DNA of 64,000 bases, from positions 62,001-126,000 of the forward strand of contig JAUVAS010000002.1 of assembly GCA_030591585.1 (NCBI GenBank), given 5' to 3'. The notes below the pieces were generated by a model that saw only the letters and a program-made list of their open reading frames with translations, ran no database searches and was not told where the DNA came from. Numbering within the stretch: position 1 is the first letter of the stretch; the number at the start of each line of letters is the position of its first letter. A program made the position numbers and the translations under genes. Source of the DNA: Flavobacterium sp. (GTDB taxonomy: Bacteria > Bacteroidota > Bacteroidia > Flavobacteriales > Flavobacteriaceae). Of the stretch, positions 54,050-63,137 are shown piece after piece.

Positions 54050-54562
54050 ATGAAAAAATTAATTGTTTTATTAAGTATCCCTTTTGTATTAGTAGCCTGT
54101 AAGTCTGAAAACAAAACAGAAAAACAAGCAGATGTTGTTGAAGAAGTTGTAAAACAAGAAATTGCATATGCTTCTTTTGGTGAAAAAATTACCGATGAAA
54201 ATGTGCTTTCGAAATCTGAAATAATTGAAACCTATAAAAACCTGAAAGCTGGGGACACTGCTGTAGTAAAATTTTCAACAACAGTAAATGAGGTATGTCA
54301 AACAAAAGGTTGCTGGATGCGTCTTGACCTAGGTGATGATGAGGCAATGGTGCGTTTTAAAGACTATGGTTTTTTTATGCCAAAAAATATAGCTGATATG
54401 GAAGTGATTGTAAACGGGAAAGCTTATGTTTCTGAAATGTCTGTTGAAGAACAGCGTCATTATGCAGAAGATGCAGGAAAAAGCGAAGATGAAATTGCAG
54501 CTATCACAGAAGTAGAAACAACCCTCTCATTTGAAGCTGACGGTGTTTTAGTAAAGAAATAG
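54050..54562 (+). CDS. DUF4920 lipoprotein
   Basis: This 170-residue lipoprotein (lipobox LVAC at about 17) has a DUF4920 domain: FSTTVNEVCQTKGCWMRLDL then MVRFKDYGFFMPKN. The CxxxGCWM motif suggests binding of a metal or ligand in the periplasm, but the activity is unknown. It forms an operon with the next gene (3 bp gap). Confidence 0.82.
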   Translation: MKKLIVLLSIPFVLVACKSENKTEKQADVVEEVVKQEIAYASFGEKITDENVLSKSEIIETYKNLKAGDTAVVKFSTTVNEVCQTKGCWMRLDLGDDEAMVRFKDYGFFMPKNIADMEVIVNGKAYVSEMSVEEQRHYAEDAGKSEDEIAAITEVETTLSFEADGVLVKK

Positions 54563-54565
54563 ACA

Positions 54566-55003
54566 ATGAGAAACCTTGTATTTCTTTTTAGTGTAATCCT
54601 TTTTGTTTCTTGTAATTCTTCGGAAGAAAAAGAGATTGTTAAAAACGATGAAGAGTTTGTGTTCGATATGTACGAACCTTCAGAAATGACACATTTAATG
54701 TTGTCTATGTATGACTTTAATGAAAAAATTAAAAAGGAAATAATTGCAGGAAATACTCCAGATAAATTTCCTAAGGAATTTTTAGATATTTTTACTGCAG
54801 AGCTAACCGATAATAAACCTTATAATGATATTTTTAAGGCTTATTCAAAAGTATATATCGATAATGAAAGAGCCATATTTGATGGGACGAGTGAAATACC
54901 TATAAAGCAACGGTATAATAATGCGATTAATACTTGTATTTCTTGTCATAGTACAGAGTGTGTAGGACCAATTTCTAGAATTGAAAAATTGTTAATTAAA
55001 TAA
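54566..55003 (+). CDS. Small lipoprotein with a heme-type CxxCH site
   Basis: This 145-residue lipoprotein (lipobox FVSC, Cys about 16) has a helical body and a late CISCHSTECVGPI, whose CxxCH is the covalent heme c attachment motif, so it may be a monoheme cytochrome. It is translated 3 bp after the DUF4920 gene and 6 bp before mnmD. Function in electron transfer is inferred from the motif only. Confidence 0.72.
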   Translation: MRNLVFLFSVILFVSCNSSEEKEIVKNDEEFVFDMYEPSEMTHLMLSMYDFNEKIKKEIIAGNTPDKFPKEFLDIFTAELTDNKPYNDIFKAYSKVYIDNERAIFDGTSEIPIKQRYNNAINTCISCHSTECVGPISRIEKLLIK

Positions 55004-55009
55004 CTTTTT

Positions 55010-55681
55010 TTGAAACGTGAAATAATTACTACTGAAGATGGTTCAACAACCATCCATTTGCCAGACTGGAACGAGCAATATCATTCTAAGCATGGTGCCA
55101 TACAAGAAGCCTATCACGTATTTATCGAGATGGGCTTCTTTTATTTTTTTAAAAATAATCAGACTAAACAACCACTCAATATTTTAGAAATTGGCTTCGG
55201 AACTGGGCTAAATGCATTCATCACTTTAATTGAAGCAGAAAAAACAACTACTAAAATAGAATACACAGGAGTTGAAGCATATCCTATTGAAGAAGATGAG
55301 GTTGCGAAAATGAATTACACTACCGAATTAAATGCTTCAGAAGAACTATTTAAAAAACTACATTCTTGTCATTGGGAAACTCCTTCAGAAATAACCAATG
55401 AGTTTACACTTTTAAAACAGAAAAAATTCTTTTCAGAAATAGAGGATAAAGAAGCTTTTCATCTTATTTATTTCGATGCTTTTGGTGCTCGTGTTCAGCC
55501 AGAACTTTGGACAGAAGAGATTTTTCAGAAAATGTTCAATGCCTTAAAAATAGGAGGAGTGTTAGTGACTTATTCTGCAAAAGGGAGTGTTCGAAGAGCT
55601 ATGCAAGCAGTTGGATTTACTGTAGAACGACTCCCAGGACCTCCAGGAAAACGTGAAATGCTTCGTGCAACAAAGCATTAG
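55010..55681 (+). CDS. mnmD: tRNA wobble-uridine methyltransferase MnmD-type
   Basis: MnmD methylates aminomethyluridine at tRNA position 34 to give mnm5U. The 223-residue protein is the stand-alone methyltransferase without the MnmC FAD domain. SAM motifs are LEIGFGTGLNAF and LIYFDAFGARVQPELW. Later parts are TYSAKGSVRRAMQAVGFTVE and LPGPPGKREMLRATKH. The start is a TTG at 55010. Its C-terminal codons have extra copies downstream. Confidence 0.92.
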   Translation: MKREIITTEDGSTTIHLPDWNEQYHSKHGAIQEAYHVFIEMGFFYFFKNNQTKQPLNILEIGFGTGLNAFITLIEAEKTTTKIEYTGVEAYPIEEDEVAKMNYTTELNASEELFKKLHSCHWETPSEITNEFTLLKQKKFFSEIEDKEAFHLIYFDAFGARVQPELWTEEIFQKMFNALKIGGVLVTYSAKGSVRRAMQAVGFTVERLPGPPGKREMLRATKH

Positions 55682-55725
55682 GCGTTGTCATTATTTTTAT
55701 TTGAAGCATTCGTGATTTATCACAA

Positions 55726-55790
55726 ATGTTACGAGCTTCAAAAAGCGAGTAACATTCAGCGGAGCTAAATGCTTAGAGCAACAAAATAAC
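55726..55790 (+). pseudogene. Extra copies of the mnmD C-terminal codons
   Basis: At 55770-55790 atgcttagagcaacaaaata a reads MLRATK-stop. It equals the mnmD end (atgcttcgtgcaacaaag) except for synonymous changes. At 55726-55743 atgttacgagcttcaaaa reads MLRASK, also nearly all synonymous, but without the stop. They look like remnants of former mnmD ends; the first is a weaker case. Confidence 0.4.
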
Positions 55791-55823
55791 CTTGTTTTTT
55801 TAATTAGAACAAGGTTTTATCTT
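55789..55823 (+). terminator. Rho-independent terminator
   Basis: aaccttgttt and agaacaaggtt around a short loop, followed by T. It ends the DUF4920-cytochrome-mnmD transcript. Confidence 0.75.
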
Positions 55824-55885
55824 TTGTCTTTGAGCGTAGCTGTCTTGTCTCTTTTTTAAAGTGACATTATGACATTTTAATAGAA

Positions 55886-55902
55886 TTGGCAGTACTTTTG
55901 CA
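55886..55902 (+). promoter_or_regulatory. Sigma-54-type promoter of grpE-dnaJ
   Basis: ttggcagtacttttgca has GG (55888-55889) and GC (55900-55901) exactly 10 bp apart, the -24/-12 hallmark. The overlapping TACTTTTG also fits the housekeeping -7. A direct repeat tgacattatgacatt (55862-55876) lies just upstream. The grpE ATG is 36 nt after the element. Confidence 0.6.
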
Positions 55903-55937
55903 AACCATTAGTATCAAAATTAAAACATACTCATACA

Positions 55938-56483
55938 ATGAGCAAAAAAAATAAAAAAGAAAAGGAAGTGATAGAAGAGGAAGTAATTACAAAAGAACCG
56001 GAAACTTCAAAAGAAGAAGAAACTAAAGATATTGATCCTTTAGAGGCTTTGCAATTAGAATTAGATAAAGAAAAAGATAGAAGTTTACGTTTATTTGCTG
56101 AGTTTGAAAATTTCAGAAAGCGAACTTCTAAAGAACGAATAGAGTTATTTACAACGGCTAGTGAAGGGGTGATAAATTCATTACTTCCTGTTTTAGATGA
56201 TTTTGACAGAGCCTTATCTGAAATTGATAAATCTGGAGAGGTAGCACATTTAGAAGGAATTGTGTTAATAAGTAATAAACTTCGGGAAACATTAAAATCT
56301 AAAGGATTAGAAATTGTTGAAACCACTATAGGCGATGTTTTTGATGCAGATATTCACGAGGCGATCACTCAAATTTCGGCACCAAGTGATGATCTAAAAG
56401 GGAAAATTGTAGATGTGGTAGAGAAAGGGTATAAGTTAGGTGATAAGATAATTCGTTTTCCAAAAGTAGTTATCGGGCAATAA
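55938..56483 (+). CDS. grpE: Nucleotide exchange factor GrpE
   Basis: GrpE releases ADP from DnaK. The 181-residue protein has a charged disordered tail, the long coiled helix (LQLELDKEKDRSLRLFAEFE then FRKRTSKERIEL) and the C-terminal beta domain ending in YKLGDKIIRFPKVVIGQ. It is followed by dnaJ at 8 bp. Confidence 0.96.
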   Translation: MSKKNKKEKEVIEEEVITKEPETSKEEETKDIDPLEALQLELDKEKDRSLRLFAEFENFRKRTSKERIELFTTASEGVINSLLPVLDDFDRALSEIDKSGEVAHLEGIVLISNKLRETLKSKGLEIVETTIGDVFDADIHEAITQISAPSDDLKGKIVDVVEKGYKLGDKIIRFPKVVIGQ

Positions 56484-56491
56484 ATAAATAC

Positions 56492-57619
56492 ATGAAAGAA
56501 GATTTTTATAAAATATTAGGCGTTTCTAAAGAAGCATCTGCTACCGAGATTAAAAAAGCATATCGTAAAAAAGCGATTCAGTTTCACCCAGATAAAAACC
56601 CTGGAGATTCAGCTGCTGAAGAAAATTTTAAAAAAGCAGCAGAAGCTTATGAAGTATTGAGCGATGCAGATAAGAAAGCTAAATACGACCGTTTTGGTCA
56701 TCAGGCCTTTGAAGGCGGTGGTGCTGGAGGTGGTTTTGGTGGCTTTGGCGGCGGCGGTGGTATGAATATGGATGACATCTTTAGTCAATTTGGAGATATT
56801 TTTGGCGGCGGAGGTGGCTTTGGAGGTTTTGGAAGTGCTGGTGGCAGCCCTCGAGTTAAGGGTAGTAACCTTAGAATTAGAGTTAAACTTTCTTTAGAAG
56901 AAATTGCCAATGGAGTTGAAAAGAAAATAAAAGTTAAACGTAAAAAAGTTGCTCAGGGTACCACCTATAAAACGTGTACAACTTGTCATGGACAAGGGCA
57001 AGTTACCAGAATACAAAATACTATCTTAGGTAGAATGCAAACTTCTGCCCCTTGTAATGTGTGTGGTGGTTCTGGACAATCCATAGATAAAAAACCTGCT
57101 AATGCTGATGCAAACGGAATGTTAGCAACAGAAGAAACGGTTTCTATTAAAATCCCTGCTGGTGTTGTAGAAGGAATGCAATTAAAAGTTTCTGGAAAAG
57201 GAAATGAAGCTCCTGGAAACGGAATTTCGGGAGATTTAATTGTTGCAATCGAAGAAAAACCACATCCATCCCTACAAAGAGAGGGGGATAATTTACATTA
57301 CGATTTGTACATAAGTTTTTCAGACGCTGCTCTCGGAACTTCTAAAGAAATTGATACCGTTAATGGAAAAGTGAGGATTAAAATTGAATCTGGAGTACAA
57401 AGTGGAAAGATTTTAAGACTTAGAAATAAAGGAATTCCTAGTTTAAATAGTTACGGAGTAGGAGATTTATTGGTTCATGTAAATGTATGGACGCCAAAAG
57501 AGCTTTCGAAAGAACAAAGACAGTTTTTCGAAAAAATGAGTAATGACGATAATTTTGAACCGAAACCAGAAAAAGATGACAAATCATTTTTTGAAAAAGT
57601 TAAAGATATGTTTTCATAA
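56492..57619 (+). CDS. dnaJ: Chaperone DnaJ with a two-motif zinc region
   Basis: This 375-residue co-chaperone of DnaK has a J domain with the HPDKN motif, a Gly-rich segment (about 75-125), then a zinc-binding region and two beta domains. The zinc region has only two CxxCxGxG-type motifs, CTTCHGQGQ and CNVCGGSGQ, instead of the usual four. From memory flavobacterial DnaJ proteins often show this. It is the second gene of the grpE-dnaJ operon. Confidence 0.95.
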   Translation: MKEDFYKILGVSKEASATEIKKAYRKKAIQFHPDKNPGDSAAEENFKKAAEAYEVLSDADKKAKYDRFGHQAFEGGGAGGGFGGFGGGGGMNMDDIFSQFGDIFGGGGGFGGFGSAGGSPRVKGSNLRIRVKLSLEEIANGVEKKIKVKRKKVAQGTTYKTCTTCHGQGQVTRIQNTILGRMQTSAPCNVCGGSGQSIDKKPANADANGMLATEETVSIKIPAGVVEGMQLKVSGKGNEAPGNGISGDLIVAIEEKPHPSLQREGDNLHYDLYISFSDAALGTSKEIDTVNGKVRIKIESGVQSGKILRLRNKGIPSLNSYGVGDLLVHVNVWTPKELSKEQRQFFEKMSNDDNFEPKPEKDDKSFFEKVKDMFS

Positions 57620-57644
57620 AGTTATGTTAATTGAAAAATTTTCC

Positions 57645-57740
57645 TATATTTGAGAATCGCTAATTTAATTAGTGATAATTTTTCTTTTTCATAGCAATTT
57701 TTTCCCATCCTGTATTAATTTATAGGGTGGGTTTTGTTTT
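57645..57740 (+). ncRNA. Candidate small RNA after dnaJ
   Basis: A TATATTTG -7 element (57645-57652) is followed by a small stem (cgctaa/ttagtg) and then the cccatcc...ggtggg hairpin with a T run. This could produce a transcript of about 80 nt. No known family is recognised. It may simply be the dnaJ 3' end with a chance promoter match. Confidence 0.25.
57712..57738 (+). terminator. Terminator after dnaJ
   Basis: cccatcct...agggtggg has one wobble pair and is followed by ttttgtttt. Confidence 0.6.
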
Positions 57741-57883
57741 TAATCCTTTTCTTGTTAAGATAATAAACAAAGTTTGTAACAATAACGCTTGTTATCTTAC
57801 TAACGTTTTTATATTTATAAGTGTTTTGCTTTTCTTACAAATTAATACCTTTACCATCCGGTCTTTCGGAATAATAACTAACT

Positions 57884-58810
57884 ATGGAGAATCTTTTAGT
57901 CGCAAAAAATATCACCAAGAATTTTGGAGAATTTAGAGCTTTAAACAATATTACTATTGAAGTGCCAAAGGGAAGTGTTTTTGGACTTTTAGGGCCTAAT
58001 GGCGCAGGAAAAACTACTTTGTTGCGAATTATCAATCAGATAATGATGCCAGATTCTGGGCAGGTGATTTTAGATGGAAAACCCCTTCATCCAGATGATA
58101 TTCGGCATATTGGTTATTTGCCTGAAGAAAGAGGTTTGTATAAATCTATGAAAGTTGGAGAGCAGTGCATGTATTTGGCACAACTAAAAGGTTTGTCTAA
58201 AACAGAAGCAAAAGAGCGATTAATATATTGGTTTAAAAGATTACAAATTGATGGTTGGTGGAACAAAAAAGTACAAGAGCTATCTAAAGGTATGGCACAA
58301 AAAATTCAGTTTGTGGTTACTGTTTTACATCAACCCAAATTATTAATTTTTGATGAACCTTTTAGCGGATTTGATCCTATAAATGCAAATCTCATCAAAG
58401 ATGAAATTTTACGATTAAGAGATGAAGGAGCCACTATTATATTTTCAACTCATCGTATGGAATCTGTTGAAGAAATGTGTGATCATATCGCATTGATACA
58501 TAAGTCGAATAAGATATTAGATGGAAAGTTAATCGATATAAAACGAGCTTATAAGTCCAATACTTTTGAGGTAGGCTTAATGGCTACCCATACAGAAAAC
58601 GTAAAATCTATTTTAAGTGAAAAGTTTGAAGTTTCCCCCACTTCATTTAAAAGTATTAATAATGAGTTGCAGTATAAGATTAAAATTTCGGAGAATGATT
58701 CTGTGAATGATTTAGTGAATTTTTTAACTTCTTTGGGGCAACTTACCCATTTTGTTGAGGTAATTCCGTCTGCGAACGATATTTTTATTGAAACTGTTAA
58801 AAACAACTAA
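57884..58810 (+). CDS. ABC-2 type transporter ATPase (NatA-like)
   Basis: This 308-residue ATPase has Walker A LGPNGAGKTT, the Q-loop LPEERGLYKSMK, signature LSKGMAQK, and Walker B LLIFDEPFSGFD, followed by a C-terminal DUF4162-type domain that regulates NatA-like ATPases. Together with the following permease it should export a solute such as sodium or a peptide. The gap to the permease is 9 bp. Confidence 0.92.
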   Translation: MENLLVAKNITKNFGEFRALNNITIEVPKGSVFGLLGPNGAGKTTLLRIINQIMMPDSGQVILDGKPLHPDDIRHIGYLPEERGLYKSMKVGEQCMYLAQLKGLSKTEAKERLIYWFKRLQIDGWWNKKVQELSKGMAQKIQFVVTVLHQPKLLIFDEPFSGFDPINANLIKDEILRLRDEGATIIFSTHRMESVEEMCDHIALIHKSNKILDGKLIDIKRAYKSNTFEVGLMATHTENVKSILSEKFEVSPTSFKSINNELQYKIKISENDSVNDLVNFLTSLGQLTHFVEVIPSANDIFIETVKNN

Positions 58811-58819
58811 ACTTAAGGT

Positions 58820-60127
58820 ATGAATCATCTTTCACTAATAATAAAAAGAGAATATTTAACCAAAGTAAGAAACAAAGCATTTATTATCATGACTTTTTTA
58901 AGTCCGATACTTATGGTTGCAATTATCACGTTGGTTTCCTATTTATCTCAATTAAATAATGATACCGTAAATACCATTGAAGTACTTGACGAAAGTGGTG
59001 TATTTTTTAATCACTTTGAAGATTCTAAAAATTTAAAGTATACATTAATAAATGGAGTATCTCTTGATGATGCGAAGTTTGCTTCAGAAAAATCGAATAA
59101 TTATGGATTGCTATATATTCCGAAGAAAGAAAATATAGATTACTATGCTAACGCGATTACCTTTTATTCTGAAGACTCTCCGTCTATTAGCATAATGCGT
59201 TCTATAGAAAATTCTATCGAAGAAAAAGTGAATACATTAAAGCTTCAGGAAGCAGGAATAGATTCGAAATTAATTGAACAATTAAGAATAAAAGTAGATA
59301 CTAACCTTGAAACATTTGCTGGTGAAAAGACTTCAAAACTGGGATCAGGTTTAAAACTTGCCTTTGGAGGTGTTGCAGGCTATTTGCTTTTTATGTTCAT
59401 TATAATTTATGGCAATATGATTATGCGTAGTGTAATTGAAGAGAAAACCAGTAGGATTATAGAAGTTTTAATTTCTTCAGTAAAACCTATAAAATTATTA
59501 TTAGGTAAGATATTTGGAACCACGTTAGCGGGGATTACTCAGTTCACGGTATGGGTACTAATTATGTTACTTTTAAGTTCGTTGGTTCCAATAATATTCG
59601 GAATAGATACCACTGCAACCCAAACACAGCAACAAGAAATATTACTTCAGGAAACGGGAAGCTCACAACAAATAATTACAGAGGTGTTTTTGGAAATTAA
59701 TAATTTACCAATGACGAATTTGATAATTATGTTTATATTTTTCTTTATTGGAGGTTATTTATTATATAGCTCTTTTTATGCAGCAATTGGTGCGGCAGTA
59801 GATAACGAAACAGATACGCAGCAATTTATGTTGCCTATATTAATGCCTTTAATTTTAGGGATGTATGTCGGTTTTTTTACGGTAATTGAAAACCCACATG
59901 GTACTGTTTCGCAAGTGTTTTCATATATTCCGTTAACTTCTCCAGTTGTCATGTTAATGAGAATTCCGTTTGGAGTACCTTTATGGCAACAAATCCTGTC
60001 ATTGGTTATTTTATTTGCTACTTTTATGGCAACCGTTTGGTTTGCTGCAAAAATTTATCGTGTAGGTATTTTAATGTATGGTAAAAAGGCAAGTTATAAG
60101 GAAATTATTAAATGGCTTAAGTATTAA
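58820..60127 (+). CDS. ABC-2 type permease (NatB-like)
   Basis: This 435-residue permease has one N-terminal helix, a long extracytoplasmic domain (about 45-170), then five or more helices. SRIIEVLISSVKPIKLLLGKI is the typical coupling-helix region of NatB proteins. It is the partner of the preceding ATPase; the substrate is not evident. It ends 3 bp before the MscS gene. Confidence 0.9.
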   Translation: MNHLSLIIKREYLTKVRNKAFIIMTFLSPILMVAIITLVSYLSQLNNDTVNTIEVLDESGVFFNHFEDSKNLKYTLINGVSLDDAKFASEKSNNYGLLYIPKKENIDYYANAITFYSEDSPSISIMRSIENSIEEKVNTLKLQEAGIDSKLIEQLRIKVDTNLETFAGEKTSKLGSGLKLAFGGVAGYLLFMFIIIYGNMIMRSVIEEKTSRIIEVLISSVKPIKLLLGKIFGTTLAGITQFTVWVLIMLLLSSLVPIIFGIDTTATQTQQQEILLQETGSSQQIITEVFLEINNLPMTNLIIMFIFFFIGGYLLYSSFYAAIGAAVDNETDTQQFMLPILMPLILGMYVGFFTVIENPHGTVSQVFSYIPLTSPVVMLMRIPFGVPLWQQILSLVILFATFMATVWFAAKIYRVGILMYGKKASYKEIIKWLKY

Positions 60128-60130
60128 TTT

Positions 60131-61039
60131 ATGGTACAAGAAGAAGTAGAAAAAGTAGTTGATAAAATTGAAGAAGTTGTAACTGAAGGTATCTGGGAAT
60201 CGATTACAGATTTTTTAGAGATGGGGTTTCATTTTGGGAAAGGAGAAACGGGAATTCATTTAACTGTTGGATTGATTTTAGCGTTACTATTTTCGCTATT
60301 TTTTGCAGGTTTCATTTTAAAGTGGATATATAAAATATCTACTCGTAACATGGATGAAATCGATAAAAATAAATTTGCAAGTATTTTTAAATTTATTAAA
60401 TACGTTACCTACATTATTGTATTCTTTTTTATTTTAAGTACGTCAGGTATTAATATCACTCCTTTTCTTGCGGCTTCAGCGGCTTTATTAGTGGGTTTAG
60501 GATTGGCATTGCAAGATCTTTTTCAGGATATAATAGGAGGTATTTTTATTATTTTAGATAAATCATTATTGGTTGGTGATATTATTGAAGTTGAAGATAA
60601 AGTAGGAAAAGTTATCGAAATTAAACTTCGGACAACACGGGCAATTACAAGGGACGATAAAATTATTATTATCCCTAATCATATTCTTATTAGAAACTCG
60701 ATTTATAATTATACGCAAAACCGTAAGACAACTAGAGAAAAAATTAATATTGGAGTGGCATATGGTAGTGATACCAGAAAAGTAGAAGAATTACTATTAA
60801 TATGTGCTAGTAAACATTCAAGTGTTCTTAAAAACCCTAAAGCATTTGTAACTTTTGAAGATTTTGGAGATTCGGCATTGATCTTTCATTTAAATATATT
60901 TATTAATAATAGCTTTAGATCCCCAAAAATGAAGAGTGATATTCGGTTTCATATTGATGAAATATTTCGTCAAAACAATATTACAATTCCATTTCCTCAG
61001 CGAGATGTTCATTTTTATCCAACAACAAAAGAATCTTAA
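60131..61039 (+). CDS. MscS-family mechanosensitive channel
   Basis: This 302-residue channel has three membrane helices, the pore-lining third helix with LLVGLGLALQDLFQDIIGGI, and the beta and alpha-beta cytoplasmic domains (LVGDIIEVEDKVGKVIEIKL). A short amphipathic N-terminal extension precedes the first helix. MscS channels relieve turgor after osmotic downshift. It is co-oriented and close to both neighbours. Confidence 0.93.
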   Translation: MVQEEVEKVVDKIEEVVTEGIWESITDFLEMGFHFGKGETGIHLTVGLILALLFSLFFAGFILKWIYKISTRNMDEIDKNKFASIFKFIKYVTYIIVFFFILSTSGINITPFLAASAALLVGLGLALQDLFQDIIGGIFIILDKSLLVGDIIEVEDKVGKVIEIKLRTTRAITRDDKIIIIPNHILIRNSIYNYTQNRKTTREKINIGVAYGSDTRKVEELLLICASKHSSVLKNPKAFVTFEDFGDSALIFHLNIFINNSFRSPKMKSDIRFHIDEIFRQNNITIPFPQRDVHFYPTTKES

Positions 61040-61067
61040 AACAGGTATTCCTAATTAAAATAAATTG

Positions 61068-62231
61068 ATGTCAAAAATATTAATTATTGAAGATGAAGCG
61101 GCAATACGTCGTGTGTTAGTGAAAATTCTTTCGGAAGAAAATGATACTTATAATGTTTCTGAAGCTGAAGATGGATTAGCAGGAATAGAGCGTATACGAA
61201 ACGAAGATTTTGATTTGGTTTTATGCGATATTAAAATGCCGAAAATGGATGGTGTTGAGGTTTTAGAAGCGGTAAAAAAACTAAAACCTGAAATTCCTAT
61301 CGTCATGATTTCAGGGCATGGAGATTTAGATACTGCCGTAAATACGATGCGGTTGGGTGCTTTTGATTATATATCGAAACCCCCAGATTTAAACAGGTTA
61401 TTGAATACTGTCCGTATTGCTTTAGATAGTAAAGAATTGGTTGTTGAAAATACTCGTTTAAAGAAAAAGGTGAGTAAGAAGTATGAAATGATTGGTGATT
61501 CGCCTGCGATTTCTCATATTAAAGAAATGATTGAGAAAGTTGCTCCAAGCGAAGCCAGAGTTCTTATTACTGGTGATAATGGAACAGGAAAAGAATTGGT
61601 TGCTCATTGGCTTCATGAAAAAAGTGAGAGATCAAAAGGCCCTTTAATTGAAGTAAATTGTGCTGCCATACCGAGTGAGTTGATTGAAAGCGAGTTGTTT
61701 GGTCATAAAAAAGGAAGTTTTACGGGTGCAATTAAAGATAGAGCAGGGAAATTTGAAACTGCTAATAATGGGACTATTTTCCTTGATGAAATAGGAGATA
61801 TGAGTCTTTCTGCACAAGCAAAAGTATTGCGTGCCTTACAAGAGAATAAAATTAGCAGGGTAGGGAGTGATCGTGATATTAAGGTGAATGTTCGTGTAAT
61901 TGCGGCAACTAATAAAAATTTAAAAAAAGAAATAAGCGAAGGAAATTTTAGAGAAGATTTATACCATCGCCTTGCTGTTATTTTAATTCATGTGCCTTCA
62001 TTGAATGAGCGTAGAGAAGATATTCCTCTTTTAATAAATCATTTCAGTAAAAAAATTGCAGAAGAACAAGGTACAACATGCAAAGAATTTTCAAAAAAGG
62101 CAATTACCCTTTTGCAAGAGTATGATTGGACAGGGAATATACGAGAACTTCGTAATGTGGTGGAACGATTAATTATTTTAGGTGGAGAGGAAGTAAGTGA
62201 AAAGGATGTAAAAATGTTTGCCAGTAAATAG
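61068..62231 (+). CDS. Sigma-54-dependent response regulator without a DNA-binding domain
   Basis: This 387-residue protein has a receiver domain (phospho-Asp54 in LCDIKMPKMDG) and a sigma-54 AAA+ domain with Walker A GDNGTGKE, the GSFTGA loop that touches sigma-54, and LDEIGDMSLSAQAK. It ends about where the usual Fis-type HTH would begin (EEVSEKDVKMFASK), so it may act without binding a specific enhancer, as some bacterial enhancer-binding proteins do. The start is the ATG at 61068, not the TTG one codon earlier. A sigma-54 promoter lies at grpE in this window. Confidence 0.92.
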   Translation: MSKILIIEDEAAIRRVLVKILSEENDTYNVSEAEDGLAGIERIRNEDFDLVLCDIKMPKMDGVEVLEAVKKLKPEIPIVMISGHGDLDTAVNTMRLGAFDYISKPPDLNRLLNTVRIALDSKELVVENTRLKKKVSKKYEMIGDSPAISHIKEMIEKVAPSEARVLITGDNGTGKELVAHWLHEKSERSKGPLIEVNCAAIPSELIESELFGHKKGSFTGAIKDRAGKFETANNGTIFLDEIGDMSLSAQAKVLRALQENKISRVGSDRDIKVNVRVIAATNKNLKKEISEGNFREDLYHRLAVILIHVPSLNERREDIPLLINHFSKKIAEEQGTTCKEFSKKAITLLQEYDWTGNIRELRNVVERLIILGGEEVSEKDVKMFASK

Positions 62232-62238
62232 ATTAAGT

Positions 62239-63120
62239 ATGAAAGAAATTCAAATTGTAAATTACAAAGTAGAAGAGAAAATTATTCTGCCTAATAATCA
62301 TACTTCAGAAAATTTCAACCTTTCAGAAAAAGAGCTAGAAAAGAAATTATCTAAAACAAGAAAGAAACTTGGAGATTTGCAAAATACCTTATATGCTCAC
62401 GACAAATATGCTATTTTGGTTTGTTTGCAGGGAATGGATACTTCGGGGAAGGATAGCCTAATAAGAGAAGTGTTTAAAGACTTTAACGTAAGTGGAGTAG
62501 ACGTTGTAAGTTTTAAAGTCCCTACAGATTTAGAGCGTAGTCATGACTATTTATGGCGTCATTATATTGCATTGCCTGCCAGAGGTAGATTTGGTGTTTT
62601 TAATAGAACCCATTATGAAAATGTGCTAGTAACAAGAGTACACCCCAATTATATTTTAGGCGAAAACTTACCAGATATTAAAAGTATAAAAGATGTAAAC
62701 GAATCTTTTTGGGATAAACGATTTGAGCAAATAAATACTTTTGAAAAAACCTTAGCTGAAAACGGAACGCTTATTTTTAAGTTTTATATGAATCTTTCAA
62801 AAGAGGAACAAAAATTTAGACTTTTGAGAAGGTTAAATAAAGCCAATAAAAACTGGAAATTTTCTCCAGGAGATCTAGCCGAAAGAAAACTATGGGATAA
62901 TTATATGGAATGCTATCAAGATGCAATTAATAGAACTTCAAAACCGCATGCACCTTGGTATTTAATACCAGCAGACAATAAACCAGCAGCTCGATTAATT
63001 GTTGCAAGTATACTTCTTCAGGAATTAAAAAAGTATTCAGATATAAAAGAGCCTGAATTATCACCAAAAATAAAAGAAAATATTTCAGAATATAAACAGC
63101 AACTTCAAAACGAATTATAA
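62239..63120 (+). CDS. Polyphosphate kinase 2 family protein
   Basis: This 293-residue PPK2 protein moves phosphate between polyphosphate and nucleotides. Walker-A-like LQGMDTSGKDSLIR, the lid ALPARGRFGVFNRTHYENVL and SPGDLAERKLWDNYMECYQD are typical. Its subclass (ATP/ADP or AMP use) cannot be decided here. The ATG at 62239 is preferred over an in-frame TTG at 62218 that overlaps the previous stop. Confidence 0.93.
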   Translation: MKEIQIVNYKVEEKIILPNNHTSENFNLSEKELEKKLSKTRKKLGDLQNTLYAHDKYAILVCLQGMDTSGKDSLIREVFKDFNVSGVDVVSFKVPTDLERSHDYLWRHYIALPARGRFGVFNRTHYENVLVTRVHPNYILGENLPDIKSIKDVNESFWDKRFEQINTFEKTLAENGTLIFKFYMNLSKEEQKFRLLRRLNKANKNWKFSPGDLAERKLWDNYMECYQDAINRTSKPHAPWYLIPADNKPAARLIVASILLQELKKYSDIKEPELSPKIKENISEYKQQLQNEL

Positions 63121-63137
63121 AGTAAAACGAGCCTCTT

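Noticed and set aside
55726-55754. First extra mnmD end taken as having its own stop
   Set aside because: Careful counting of the A run shows the frame continues (MLRASKKRV...), so only the second copy has a matching stop.
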